Assembly: GCA_009602725.1 (NCBI GenBank)
Contig: WELB01000133.1
Coordinates: forward strand, 26,156-50,127
Source: Spirogloea muscicola
Taxonomy: Eukaryota; Streptophyta; Zygnematophyceae; Spirogloeales; Spirogloeaceae
DNA: 23,972 nucleotides
Reading direction: 5' to 3'
Shown: positions 1 to 8,749 of the stretch, piece by piece
How positions within the stretch are numbered: the stretch's first letter is position 1
How the letters are laid out: the number at the start of each line of letters is the position of its first letter
Made by a program: the position numbers and the translations under genes
The notes under the pieces: model-generated
Database searches by the model: none
What the model was told of the DNA's origin: nothing
The model's input: only the letters and a program-made list of their open reading frames with translations

Positions 1-203
1 GCAGAGCATACGCCTGAGCTCGTTGCAGACAGGTTGACACTCGACGTCGCAGAAATGACAGATAGGCTGCCGGCATACCCATCTGGGCTGGGAGCATATC
101 CTCGCGTCGTGCATATCCCAGACTCGCTATGTTCTCGAGTAGGGTATGGAAGCGAGGACCCAAGCAGCCGAAAGTGTCGATTGCGGCCGGGAGGAGGTGG
201 TCA
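1..203 (-). mobile_element. 5'-truncated retroelement fragment (D-type), inverted
   Basis: Read on the minus strand, this stretch is a close copy of 9158-9371. It encodes the middle to C-terminal part of the element ORF, with the motifs DTFGCLGPR, LLENIASLGY and AQMGMPA, then LRRR-type residues. Plus-strand reading frames here are shadows of it. The similarity stops near 203, where a plus-strand copy of another subfamily begins. The fragment also runs off the left edge of the window, so its 3' end is not seen. Confidence 0.78.
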
Positions 204-739
204 CCGAGGAGAGCACCGGGGTGATGCGCGTCCAACTCCGCAATGGGGTCCCTTGGACGAGGCGTGTCGATGTAATTGGCGTCCCCCTAGGAGGTGGCAA
301 GCGGCTCCTCATGGACGTCGTTCTAACCGACAGCTTCCGAACGAAGGGCCCCGTCAATTCTGAGACCGGCTATGCCGTGCAGGTGGCCGAACAGAAGAAG
401 TTACACAAGCACAAGGACCACCCGGCGGGTGCTACCTTTTACCCTGGCCATGGACATCCATGGGTGTTACGAGGGTCGGTGGTCCTCTCGTTACTTCCGC
501 TGCTGGCATCTCAAGCTGACCAGCGGCGCCGGGAACAGGGTGCAGCCCTTCCCGGTGGCCCGGTGCCTTCGGGTCTTGTGTCTTGCTATCCCGTGGGTGC
601 TCACCCGTGGGTACTGATGTCACCTTAGGCACCTTGGTCCGCATTATGTAGCCCTGTTTAGATTGCCCTAGACTTTGCCTGAAAAATGTATCGGCTTGAA
701 TTGGCCTCCATTTCATTTCATGCGCCCCGCGCGCCTTCT
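204..739 (+). mobile_element. Degenerate retroelement 3' end (ORF tail plus class II 3' UTR)
   Basis: The ORF section (about 204-625) shows the family pattern: R-R-x-D, a GGGKRLLMDVV block, then AEQKK, HKDHPAG and MDIHGCY. It closely matches 16490-16640. The frame breaks after the GRWSS residues, and most of the C-terminal helix region is missing: the sequence jumps from a CY codon pair almost directly to the terminal VLTRGY and a stop near 618. The following 3' UTR ends with a block rich in CCATTTCATTTCATGCG followed by CGCGCCTTCT. That block recurs at about 16400-16450, about 18600-18655, and inverted at about 3530-3580. This is a dead copy. Confidence 0.8.
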
Positions 740-1005
740 CTCTGCTATCGCATGCGTTTGTCTGTCCCTCCAGCGCTCCCAAACGCTTGCTTTGCACCGC
801 CGCGCCGGTCGCGCCCTTGCAGCAGCCTCTGGCTTGCGCAGCGGGTTGCTCTTCCTCCCCTAAGCTTCATCTGACTTCCTACTGCTGATTCGGGGGTATG
901 AAGAGCGCCCTGTCTGCCTAGTCTGTGGCTCCGTCAAGAAAACCTGTATGCATCTGGCTGGCTTTAACAGGCGCTCTCTTAATGACAGCAGCCGCTTTGG
1001 AAGTA
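740..1005 (+). mobile_element. 5'-truncated retroelement copy, class III 3' UTR
   Basis: The fragment starts inside the ORF, at the segment corresponding to Y-R-M-R-L-S, and reads through LQRSQ, ALHRRAGRALAAASG to the SDFLLLIRGY-like end. It carries an in-frame TAA before that end, and the terminal stop codon is changed to a sense codon, so it is non-functional. The 3' UTR (about 900-1000) shares the block CCTGTATGCATCTGGCTGGC and the CAGCAGCCGC-type terminus with 16850-16910, and with the inverted piece at about 18790-18850. It lies directly against the end of the preceding class II copy, which suggests insertion at that 3' terminus. Confidence 0.75.
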
Positions 1006-1358
1006 GCAGCGCTTCCGCTTCTCGAAGACAGGCGCGCTGGCCGCATGGAACGGATGGGAGGCCAGGTCAAGCCAGTACACTGTGAAAGCAAAAGGGAATT
1101 TCGTGTATTTGAAGGAAAAAGGCCAAATGGCCAAGTACAGAGGCAAGCACATCTGAAGACCTACATAATCTACAGCAGATTGACCCGCTCAGTAACCACT
1201 GGGCCAAATATACAGGTCGCTAAACGATGCCTGAACACTAGATGGCAGATACGAAGCCCTTCTGCCACCAACTAGAGCTCGCCCAGCTTTCTGGTGCAAA
1301 GCATTAGCCTGAGAACGTTGCAAATAGGCCGAAACTCGTCGTCGCAAGAACGACAAAT

Positions 1359-1825
1359 ATGTTGGAAAGAGTGTTCTTTGTAAACTCTTGACTGCTAGCT
1401 GCATATGGTCTAGGTCTAGCTGTTTTGTGTGGAGCTGCGCTGTGGCGCCTTGGTATGCTCATCACGGACAGCGGTAGACGAGGTCTACGGTTTTTGACCC
1501 AGGAGTGGGTGGATGGCATGGGTCCCACACCCTGGTTGCCAGGTCAGCGGCTTATCTGCCGGACTGGCAGACCAGCTCAGCCTCCCCGCAATTTCCTTGC
1601 GGGTCGGGCCGGGGTCATAAGACACTGGAGGGCAGGCAGCCCTCTGCTCTCGGGCTGGTTGTTCCAGCCCCTATTCTCAATGGGCGAGCACTTTCTTCTG
1701 CTCTTCTCAACACCTTCGGGCCCTCCTAGTCCGGTCGCTCCCCAGTCGCCGCCGCCGCCCCTGCCGCCGCCGCCGCCGTCGCAGCCGCCGTCGTCGCCGA
1801 GGCCATGGCGGGCGCTGCGTTCCTA
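1359..1825 (+). mobile_element. Insertion carrying a class I 3' stem-loop, inside a D-type copy
   Basis: This block interrupts the inverted D-type copy. It contains the class I 3' signature: hairpin at 1652-1671 followed by CTCAATGGGCGAGCACTTTC. A 120-bp GC-rich tail made of CCG-type trinucleotides follows (1747-1800). I find no recognisable ORF motif before the hairpin, so the 5' part is unidentified. The flanking duplication is imperfect (one-base indel), so the boundaries are good to about 10 bp. Confidence 0.55.
1747..1800. repeat. Imperfect CCG trinucleotide tract
   Basis: Low-complexity run of CCG/CGC/GTC triplets. It produces proline-, alanine- or arginine-rich shadow frames on both strands and should not be read as coding evidence. 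Confidence 0.8.
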
Positions 1826-1999
1826 CAAAATATGCAGCTGACAAGCCCATCTCAGCCTGGAACACATTTGCATGTCGTGTGTAGCCTAGATTGGCAATAT
1901 TCTGAAGGAGAAGCTGCTCCAGGCAAAAGTGGTGCACAGTACGGGGCTACGCCAAGCGAAGGCCCTATGCTGTATTAGGGAGGCTAAGAGATCATTACG

Positions 2000-2674
2000 A
2001 AAGCAGACTTAGGGGGACTCAATACCCACGAGCGAGCACATACAGGTATGACAGGCTAAGTTGGAAAAGGGGGGTGAGGGCTGCGAAAGAAAAATGGCAG
2101 CCCACAATAGTATGGACAAGGTCACAAAAAGAAGAAGCAGCTCTTCCAAGGAGGCGAGGGCTGTGAATAGCCAGCCCACAGAAGAATGAAGGAGCAATGA
2201 AACTAGGATACTCAAAGGGCGCTCAAAGCAAGGCGATGGCCAGGAATGGAGAGGAGTCGGACAGGGGGACGCCAGGCAGGAGACCACCAAGAAGAAAGTG
2301 CGCGCCCATAGAGAAGAAGAAAGACGCTTGCAGGAGGAGAATTTCGTGTGTATTTGCAACAAACGTAGCTCAAATGGCCAAATACAAAGGCAAGCAAAAG
2401 CAGGAGAGGGCGGTGGCTGGGAGAGGCCAGCCGCGGTGAGCCCCGGGTCACTACTTCTGCAAGAGCTGCTGCCTCGCCTCCCCCTTGCCGCTCGCGGCCC
2501 CTTGCCCCCTTGCGGCCATTGTGGGACTTGTTCATTTCTCTTATCTGAGACTGGCCTCTCAAAGCCATTGCCTTGCAATGGAAGACCTGTATATTCTTGG
2601 CGCCAGAACTCGCCCGGGGCGCGCTTGCCCCGCCCCCACATACTGGCTTGCTTTTGGCTTCTTTCGGCCCTTGC
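2000..2674. mobile_element. Mosaic of retroelement 3'-UTR scraps
   Basis: No intact gene is seen here. Recognisable pieces are: a minus-strand GGGCTGGC...CAGCCC hairpin block with a TTGGAAGAGCT follow-on at about 2130-2185; a minus-strand CTATGGGCGCGCACTTTC class I end at about 2290-2325; a minus-strand D-type UTR at about 2335-2400, sharing its CTTGCCTTTG, TTGGCCATTTG and AATACACA blocks with 1095-1155; and a plus-strand hairpin block at about 2550-2600 like the one at 9643-9700. The 200-residue frames across this stretch are low-complexity shadows. Confidence 0.6.
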
Positions 2675-3160
2675 CCCGCATCATCGCGGATGTGGTGACT
2701 ACCAACTGCGTCGACCCGCAAACCTCACCAGATCGGCGTCGACCGCCGTGCACGCGGTCGGCCTGGCGGACCGTGGCAAGGAGCGGAAGTACGCCAATCA
2801 CCCTGCTGGTAATGTATCCGCGGCACTCACTGACCTTCGACTTCCACGGGGCTTTCGGCAGTCGCTGGCTGGATCTCCTCCAGCGGCTTGCCTGGCAGGC
2901 CATCGATTGGCGGCCCGGTCAGCCAGGGGAGCTGCCCGGCTTCAACGCTGCCGGCTCGCTAGCGCAGGTAATTCGCATGCGGCTGTCGGTCTCGTTCCAG
3001 CGCTCGCTGGCTCACGCTGTCCACTCGCGAGCTGGCCCAGCTATGGCTGCTGCATCTGGGTCTAGGCGGAACGCCTCTTTCCTGGCTGCGCTTAACTCGG
3101 ACTTGCTGCTGCTCACTCGTGGGTACTAAGCTTCCCTCTGCGACGTCTCGTGTCTAGCTG
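2675..3160 (+). mobile_element. C-type retroelement copy, 5'-truncated, frameshifted
   Basis: The fragment begins at PRIIADVVTTN, equivalent to PRLIADIVTTD in the copy at 16951-17700. It continues through FHGAFGSRWLDLLQRLA, GFNAAGSLAQVIRMRLS, SFQRSLAHAVHSRAG and ends at SDLLLLTRGY-stop (3127-3129). A frameshift lies between the DVVTTN block and the FDFHGAFG block, where a plausible partial reading continues in another frame. The C-terminal 110 residues are open. The element is cut short after its stop, and the 3' UTR is not clearly recognisable beyond about 3160. Confidence 0.8.
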
Positions 3161-3174
3161 TGTAGTTTTCTTAA

Positions 3175-3290
3175 TCGGAATGAAAAGTGCTCGCCCATTG
3201 AGGATAGGGGCTGGAAAAGCCAACCCAAAATGAACACAGTACGAGAAGGGGGCCAGGGGAAGCGGTAAGAAAAACAAGCACACAAAGAAA
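3175..3290 (-). mobile_element. Class I retroelement 3' end
   Basis: On the minus strand this reads as the class I 3' UTR: the CGCTTCCCCTGGCCCCCTTC block, a TTCATTTTGGG lead-in, the hairpin (3207-3226) and CTCAATGGGCGAGCACTTTT. It matches 15000-15120 and 15350-15465. No ORF is kept with it. Confidence 0.7.
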
Positions 3291-3299
3291 CAAAGCAAC

Positions 3300-3400
3300 C
3301 TCGGCACCTTCTTTGGCTGGTTGAGTTTTGTCCATTCATCTTGGGCCTTTGCCAGCCCCTCTTCTCTATGGGCGAGCCATCTCTTTGGACCTTGTTCATG
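3300..3400 (+). mobile_element. Class I retroelement 3' end, decayed
   Basis: Plus-strand remnant with a degraded hairpin (GGGCCTTTGCCAGCCCC) followed by CTATGGGCGAGCCATCTC. It lies next to the inverted class I end at 3175-3290, so the two point away from each other. Confidence 0.5.
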
Positions 3401-3529
3401 CTTACTTTGGCCTCCTTGTGCCCGTCGCCCTCCACTGGAAGAGTCTTTCTCCCTCTCCTTCGCTGTGCGCCCCTCCATCCCCCGTGGGCCCGGGCAGCAG
3501 CCGCAGCCAGGGCGAAGGCGCGCGCTGTG

Positions 3530-3645
3530 CGCATGAAATGAAAGGGTGGCCGATGTAAGCCAACAAGTTGTTCAGGCAAAAGCTAGTGAAGAAAGGGCTA
3601 CATGCAACAAATAACATGTAACAAAACCCCCCATGTTGAGGTGGC
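3530..3645 (-). mobile_element. Class II retroelement 3' end
   Basis: Minus-strand copy of the class II 3' UTR. It contains a TGTAGCCC lead-in, a TTGCCTGAACAA block, and GGCCACCCTTTCATTTCATG followed by a GCGCGCCTTC terminus. It matches 640-739, 16380-16455 and 18565-18655. Confidence 0.7.
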
Positions 3646-3649
3646 TAAG

Positions 3650-3772
3650 GTAAGAGAGAAGGCGCGCGATGCGCTTCTTAGCGCTTCCCCTGGCCTCCTT
3701 CTCGTCCTCTGTTGATTCTTTTTTGGGCTGGCTGTTCCAGCCCCTGTTCTCAATGGGCGAGCACTTTCTTCT
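3650..3772 (+). mobile_element. Class I retroelement 3' end
   Basis: Plus-strand class I 3' UTR: the CTTAGCGCTTCCCCTGGCC block, a TTCTTTTTTGGG lead-in, the hairpin at 3725-3744 and CTCAATGGGCGAGCACTTTC. Its end abuts the end of an inverted class II UTR, so the two 3' termini meet tail to tail at about 3772. Confidence 0.72.
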
Positions 3773-3900
3773 ATGAAATCGAAAGGGAGGCCAATTCTTG
3801 CCTTACAAAAGTCCTGGTAACGGGGCGACCGGCTGGCTAAGGAGGACGTCGATATCCGCGAGTGAGCACATACATATCGGACAAGCTACACTGCGGACCA
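3773..3900 (-). mobile_element. Retroelement ORF tail and class II 3' UTR
   Basis: On the minus strand this encodes LSDMYVLTRGY at about 3890-3860, followed by a few extra sense codons before a stop. The UTR then ends in AATTGGCCTCCCTTTCGATTTC, the class II terminus. It is a short decayed copy. Confidence 0.65.
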
Positions 3901-3939
3901 CCACCACAGAAGCCATTCGCCTGGCAAAATGCACGCCCA

Positions 3940-4025
3940 GCACGCTGGTGTATCGCGAGTGTCGGGGAGCGCTGTAGACTTAATGTACGAGTGTGACGTT
4001 AGCACCCACGGGTAAGCACACGGGC
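3940..4025 (-). mobile_element. Retroelement ORF tail, decayed
   Basis: The minus strand reads GTGCTTACCCGTGGGTGC and then CTAACGTCACACT. This is almost the same as the end of the copy at 16295-16330 (GTGCTTACCCGTGGGTACT). The final tyrosine codon has become cysteine. Confidence 0.6.
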
Positions 4026-4091
4026 ACAGGCGCGGCCGCCTGCAAACCGGCAATGGGGCGACATCCCGGCGGGCCCCGGGGTGGCTTCCCG

Positions 4092-4150
4092 CCCGAAAGA
4101 AGAAAGTGCTCGCCCATTGAGAATAGGGGCTGGAACAACCAGCCCGAAAC
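4092..4150 (-). mobile_element. Class I retroelement 3' terminus
   Basis: Minus-strand hairpin (4126-4145) followed by CTCAATGGGCGAGCACTTTC and TTCTTT. It is directly followed, in the same orientation, by GC-rich sequence and then the ORF tail at 4025-3940. Confidence 0.7.
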
Positions 4151-4159
4151 AGAATGAGC

Positions 4160-5560
4160 AGAGTACGAGAGCCCGTTCAAGCCGAGACGGGCAGCCCCGG
4201 AGGGCCGGAGCCCCCGGCTGCCGTCGCCGCCCCGGCGGCCATGGCCGGAGGCCGCACCCCGCCCATCGCCGACGCCTTGGCCCGCGGCCGCGCCGCTGCT
4301 CGCCGTCGCCCCGGCCGCCGCCGCCGCCGCCGCCGCCGCCGCTGCTGCTACTCGCGCTCTTGCGTCCTCCCAGGTGCCGGGCTCCACGACGGCAAGCTGC
4401 GCAGCCGCCGGCCGCGAGCTGCAGCGACTCGCAGCTTCTGGCCCTTCTCGGCAGTAAGCCCCCGCTGGTGCGAAGCTGCCCCCCGCCAGAGCTGCATCCT
4501 TGGCGGTGGTGACAGCTGCATGTTGCCACCTTGGCCAACAACGAGCTCCCGTTCCCACGCGCCAATCCCAGCAGGCACAGACCAGCAGCGCAGAGCCAGA
4601 CACTGGAGGCAGGGACGGCAGCAGCGACGCTGGTGCTGCTGCTCGGCGCGACTCACAATCCGAGGAGGACGCACCACAGCAGCAAGCCGTTGCTGGACGG
4701 GGGCTGCGATGGCAGGCAGGCCCTTGCAGTAGATGCAGCGGATGCGATGTCGACAAGGTGCTCAGCTGCCGCATCTGTCACTACGACTCCTTGAGCCTCA
4801 GCCGAGCCTCAGCCGAGAGGGGGTGTGCTGGCCAGTTATCGGGGCCAATTGCGTCTGCTGCCACGAGCGCCACCATGCTCGCTGGCGGCTGATTTCACGT
4901 CCCTCCGTCGCTCTCCCATGTCCCAGAGCCAGCGGGCGCATGAGCTGGCTCATCCCCCGAGAGTGTTTGGACGAGGTGACGGAGAAGCGACACTACTCAC
5001 CTTGACGGGGCTACAAGGCAGGGGTCAACACTTGCTAGACCACGAGCAAGTGGATGACTGCGCTGCTCTCTGGAGCGACGCTCTTGCCATGGCATCGGCT
5101 GGTGGAAGGCCGCCGCCAGGGCGTTGTGACCATCAGCAAATCAGCACTGATGCAGGCGAGTGAACAGCGCTGTTGTCTGCGAGGACCTTGCCGCATGGGG
5201 AGAGCACATCAGGAGATCACCCCTGCAAACCATGGCACCTTACAACTGCTGCAAGCCTTGCTTGCTGAGTTTGCAGATGAATGCTCAACAGGTGGCAGCC
5301 CATGGCGCTTGTTGTCGCCGCCACCATCCAAGGTGCTTGTCCTCGGAGAACGGCCGGCCGCCGCCGCCGCCACCAGGACCCGCCGGGCAGCCCTGGCGGG
5401 CGACACCATGGCTCTGGCCAGGGCCAGGGCTTCCGCCGCCCTCTTTGACCACTGTAAGCCATTCCGCATGGCTGTCACCGCAAACACTATGTTACTTTGC
5501 GAGGGCCATTTGCTTTATCTCCCTCAGCTAGCGGCAACATGCTCGTGACGTGCACATTCC
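4160..5560 (+). other. GC-rich stretch with possible exons of an unidentified gene
   Basis: I cannot identify a gene here. Features that could be genic on the plus strand are: an ATG at 4241 in a CpG-rich context; a good donor-like site GGCA|GTAAGC at about 4453; an open acidic, Q/S-rich stretch at about 4570-4730 followed by clustered cysteines (CSRCSGCDVDKVLSCRIC, about 4728-4785), which recalls a zinc-binding knot; and an open frame at about 5260-5500 containing KPFRMAVTANTMLL. The exons cannot be joined with confidence and the minus strand is almost as open. Confidence 0.3.
4314..4341. repeat. Perfect CCG trinucleotide repeat (about nine units)
   Basis: A run of CCG triplets that reads as poly-Arg, poly-Pro or poly-Ala on the plus strand and poly-Gly or poly-Ala on the minus strand. 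The surrounding 4160-4460 is very GC-rich. Confidence 0.9.
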
Positions 5561-6668
5561 TGAAAGTAAGCACATTCGAAATATGGCGGCGCCGCAGACG
5601 CCGACGGTGGTGGCCTCTGGGATGAGGCCGGTGTTGGCGTCGATGTCGACGCACTCGGCCCCACTGCCATGTGGGAGGCCTGAGCCGCCTTTGTGCCTGC
5701 AGGTGACAGTCAATGCAGGCTGAGCCGCCTCGGCATGCTGATGGCCGAATCAAAGCAGCGTAGCATCTGAGCCTCTCCTCTGTCCACTCCTTATGGTACT
5801 TCGCCCTCTTCCTTGAGCTATGAGCGTAATTCTTGTACAACACCACGGAGGTGCTACAAGGTCTGCATTGGGGCAGGGCACAAGTAGCCAGGAGGCTGGA
5901 GGGGAGATTACTAAGCAGGAGCTTGATGTAGCACATGGACAAGGCTGGCCATCTGCTTGAGAAACCCTTCCGTTTCACTTTTCGTTTCACTTTTCTGCAG
6001 ACTCCTACATCAGAGTGCCTCGAACGCATCATTTCCTCCAACAATGATCAAGCACAGTACTGGGCTGGACACGCGGCACACAGTTGCTTGTCATTGTTGA
6101 TGTCCCTCCATCTCTTAATATACACGTTTTCCTCCATAGCTTGGCTGCTATAAGGCCGAACTTGGCAAGGGTGACATAGAATGATTGCAGCCTCTTCTCC
6201 AACACAAATTGCAATGATTGACACATGCAGATAGTTGCATGTGCCTCAGATGTCACGTACTGTGTTCAGCCAATATCAATGCGTCATCGTAGCGACAAGG
6301 CATGCGGAGGCGGTGCTTCACCGAAGTCCGTGCAAGTATCGTAGGGCCATCAGTTTCCTTGGTCAGGCTTGGCACTAGCCGCCCTACCGCCAGCGATGTT
6401 GCGGCAGGTTCCTGTGCACCATGAGATGGAAGCTTTGGCTGCAACACTGCTCCTTCGGCACCCTTGTTGCAGACAGCTTCGGTGGTGCGCACTCCAGTCG
6501 CCCAGGCATTTTGCCACTGCTTGACATGCTGTGGTGCTGGGACGCCCTTCTGCGTCTGCCCACGAGCCAAAAGTTGCATTGGGCTCCAGGGTTTGACTAA
6601 CATATATAGTAAGCCTGACCTTGAGTGTGACTTTGACTTCAATGGCAATGTGTGATACTCGGAGGCCT
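5561..6668. other. No recognised gene
   Basis: The reading frames here are short and overlapping on both strands, with no family motif I recognise. A small direct duplication of CGTTTCACTTTT sits at about 5970-5993, ahead of a CTGCAG acceptor-like site. Plus-strand or minus-strand exons cannot be excluded. Confidence 0.5.
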
Positions 6669-7260
6669 TCACGAGGCATGGCATACCTTTGGCGGCTCTA
6701 ATTCGCCAGCCGTCAACCCGGTGACAACGTTGAAACCGAGTGCTGAAGTTGAGCGAGATGCTGCAGCTGACGGCTTGGCAGCTGTATCATCCGCTGCCCC
6801 TGCCTTGAGCCTCTTACTGCCGTCGCCAAGCCCACTGGTGTCAACATCCATCGGCCTGGCCCTCTTCAGTGCTCGCTTCTTCTCAAGCTCCTTCTGCATA
6901 CCATTAGGAGGAGCTTGTTGAAGACCTTGTATCAGCGCTTGTACCAGTGAAAGTTGCAGTGTCAAATCACAAGGTCGAGACTAGCAAGCTGCTCTGAAGA
7001 GAGGGCTTGGTTTGCAGCGGCCTTGCAGTCCAAGCTGCATGCCAGTCTGCAGAGGAGGGCTTTCTTTGCAAAGGCTGTGCCTGGACGCAGCAAGGGAGGT
7101 GAGCACATGGCTGACTTTTGAGTGCAGCGAGCTTCTGGGGTCCAATGCGGCGATGTGCAGCAAGTCCCTTGATGAATAGTAGACGGCATGCAGGATACGG
7201 GCAAGTCAACATGGCAGTCAGTCGTCAATGCAGGCGAGCATTTAGGTGCTTGTCTGAGCA
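6669..7260 (-). other. Possible downstream exons of the PHAX-like gene
   Basis: On the minus strand two pieces look protein-like. One, at about 7165-7110, reads KGLAAHRRIGPQKLAALKSQ. The other, at about 6910-6680, is lysine/arginine-rich (MQKELEKKRALKRARPMDVD) and ends at a GT donor-like site. PHAX proteins carry a basic, low-complexity tail after their RNA-binding domain, so these could be its C-terminal exons. The joins are not resolved, and a separate small gene is equally possible. Confidence 0.35.
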
Positions 7261-7291
7261 CTTGAGTCGACTAGCCATGGGCTGGACTGAC

Positions 7292-8648
7292 CTGGTAGAG
7301 CTTGTCAGCCAGCATTATGCGCTTGTACGTGGCAGCGTCGACGTGGCTCCGCACAATGTTCCAGAGTACGCCCCCAGGCGTGCGCCGTGCTCGACCGTCG
7401 GCTGTGAGCTGCCCGCCACAGGCCTCCACGGCGTTCACCTGAACGGCCGAGGCAGAGAAGACCAGCAAGGTGGTCAGCCATGCACACTGTGAATCCCAGC
7501 CTAGGCTTTCGGGTTTCTGAGAGCTGCTCTTCAGTCAAAACCTCTGACCTCTACTGAAAACCCAGTCTTTACAAAGTCGGAATCAGTGAGAGTCACGAAT
7601 ATAGAGCCAGGGACAAGATCGAGAATGCATATTCATACAAGCAATCAAATTTAAGGGGTCAGAGGTTGGCGTGCTGCAAGAGGGGGCTTCTCCGTCAGGC
7701 CAACTGTGGAAGGGGGAGTGGCAGACCTCACGAACGAAGCCAGCGACGGCATCGACGCCGAGAACCTTGATGGCCTCGCGTACAAGGTGCTGCTTCTTTT
7801 CACCCAGCCCAATGCACGCCTCCCTCACAAACCTGCCCACGGCACGGCAGATGGTGGGCGCCACAGCACCGAATTTGAGGAGGCCTGAGCTCAGGATAGC
7901 TCTACCGCCGGTCCCAGGTGCATGAGTCGCAATAGCCGCTGTCAGCACCTCGTATCTGCCCGGGCAAGTATGATGCCTAGCAATCTCTCACCTTGCTTTG
8001 TCTACCCTTTGGGGTTTCGCTTTCTTCTTGGCCTTGCAGCTGACAACGCGGCAGCCGTCTCCAGGCGCTGAGCCTCCTGACGGTGGACCTCCACTTGCTC
8101 CAACCTCTGCCGGCAGCTGCAAGTTTTCCCTCATGGAGCTGCCCACCGCCGCCTCTGTCCTTCCTGCAAGCAGCAGCCGCGGCAGCGCCTCAGCCACAGC
8201 AGCCGACAGCCCAGCCTCGAGCTGCCGATGCGCACTGGCCCGAGCCGCCGCCTCCAGAGCCAGCGCTCTGCGCGGGTGTCTGCGGCGGCACCGGTTCCTC
8301 ACCGCCGGCCGCGCCCGCTGACGTCGCGGCCTCCACGTCCATGGGCTCCTCCCAGCCACCAGCGGCTGCTCGCCTTGGCTCCTCCTCGTCCAGCTCGCCA
8401 TCCTCCGGCGCTGCGCCGCGGCCCTCGTTGTCCTCGCTCCCGGCCTCCTCGTCCTCAACGTCGTCCAAGCGGATGCCTTGCTCGTCGTCCTCCACCTGGT
8501 CGTCATTATGGGCGCCATCGAGGCAGCAAGCGCCGCCTGCGCCTGGCCACGAGTCCGCGTTGACGTCGTTTCTGCAGCCGTCGCCGCCACTCCTGACGCG
8601 GCTGAGCTCGCCTTGGCCGACTGAGGCAGCGCCTGACTTGGCCTCCAT
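7292..8648 (-). CDS. PHAX-type RNA-export adaptor (phosphorylated adaptor for RNA export)
   Basis: PHAX bridges capped U snRNA (and snoRNA) to the nuclear export machinery. Its signature is a helical RNA-binding domain. Clear exons are 7955-7727 and 7438-7292. The first carries the helix GRFVREACIGLGEKKQHLV and an REAIKVLGVDAVAGFVRE block. The second carries VNAVEACGGQLTADGRARR and TPGGVLWNIVRSHV, which match the G-G-x-L-T-x-D-G-x-R-R-R-T-P-G-G-V core of the family. The first exon begins at ATG 8648 with a very acidic N-terminus (about 140 residues) and ends at a GTGAGA donor at 7992. Phases across 7992/7955 and 7727/7438 join exactly. Within exon 1 the open frame must switch near 8250-8300, through a tiny intron or a sequence error. 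The tail beyond 7292 is unresolved. Family assignment is firm; exact gene ends are not. Confidence 0.82.
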
Positions 8649-8749
8649 CGTCGTTGCTTTCTGCCGGACAGTCTTGCGGCGCTCAGTGCTGGGTCGCTAC
8701 CCTAGTTAAAGTTGGGAAGTGGCAGGAACAACTCAGTGACTCCGGCATA

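Larger units (their letters stand above)
1095..1940 (-). mobile_element. D-type retroelement copy, split by a later insertion
   Basis: On the minus strand, 1940-1826 encodes LLLQNIANLGY and a Q-A-E-M-G-L segment. The reading resumes at 1358-1189 with LSFLRRRVSAYLQRSQ, a HQKAGRAL helix and a final PSGY-stop (stop at 1189-1191). The 3' UTR runs down to about 1095. It matches the D-copy UTR at 9443-9535, sharing a TGTGCTTGCCT block, a CTTGGCCA block and an AATACAC end. Together the two halves form one copy cut at 1359-1825 by another element. ACAAATATG (1350-1358) and ACAAAATATG (1826-1835) flank the cut as an imperfect target-site duplication. Confidence 0.72.

Noticed and set aside
2009-2641. 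210-residue minus-strand frame
   Set aside because: It runs through several retroelement 3'-UTR scraps with low-complexity composition and has no protein motif.
4154-4732. Long plus-strand frame with poly-Arg and cysteine-rich segments
   Set aside because: It is driven by a CCG repeat that is open in all frames of both strands, and it starts inside an inverted element terminus.
5054-5548. Possible MPN/JAMM deubiquitinase exon (KPFRMAVTANTMLL)
   Set aside because: The similarity is limited to a dozen residues, and no metal-binding E...HxH pattern could be found downstream.
8083-8709. 208-residue plus-strand Ser/Pro-rich frame
   Set aside because: It is the antisense shadow of the acidic first exon of the PHAX-like gene.
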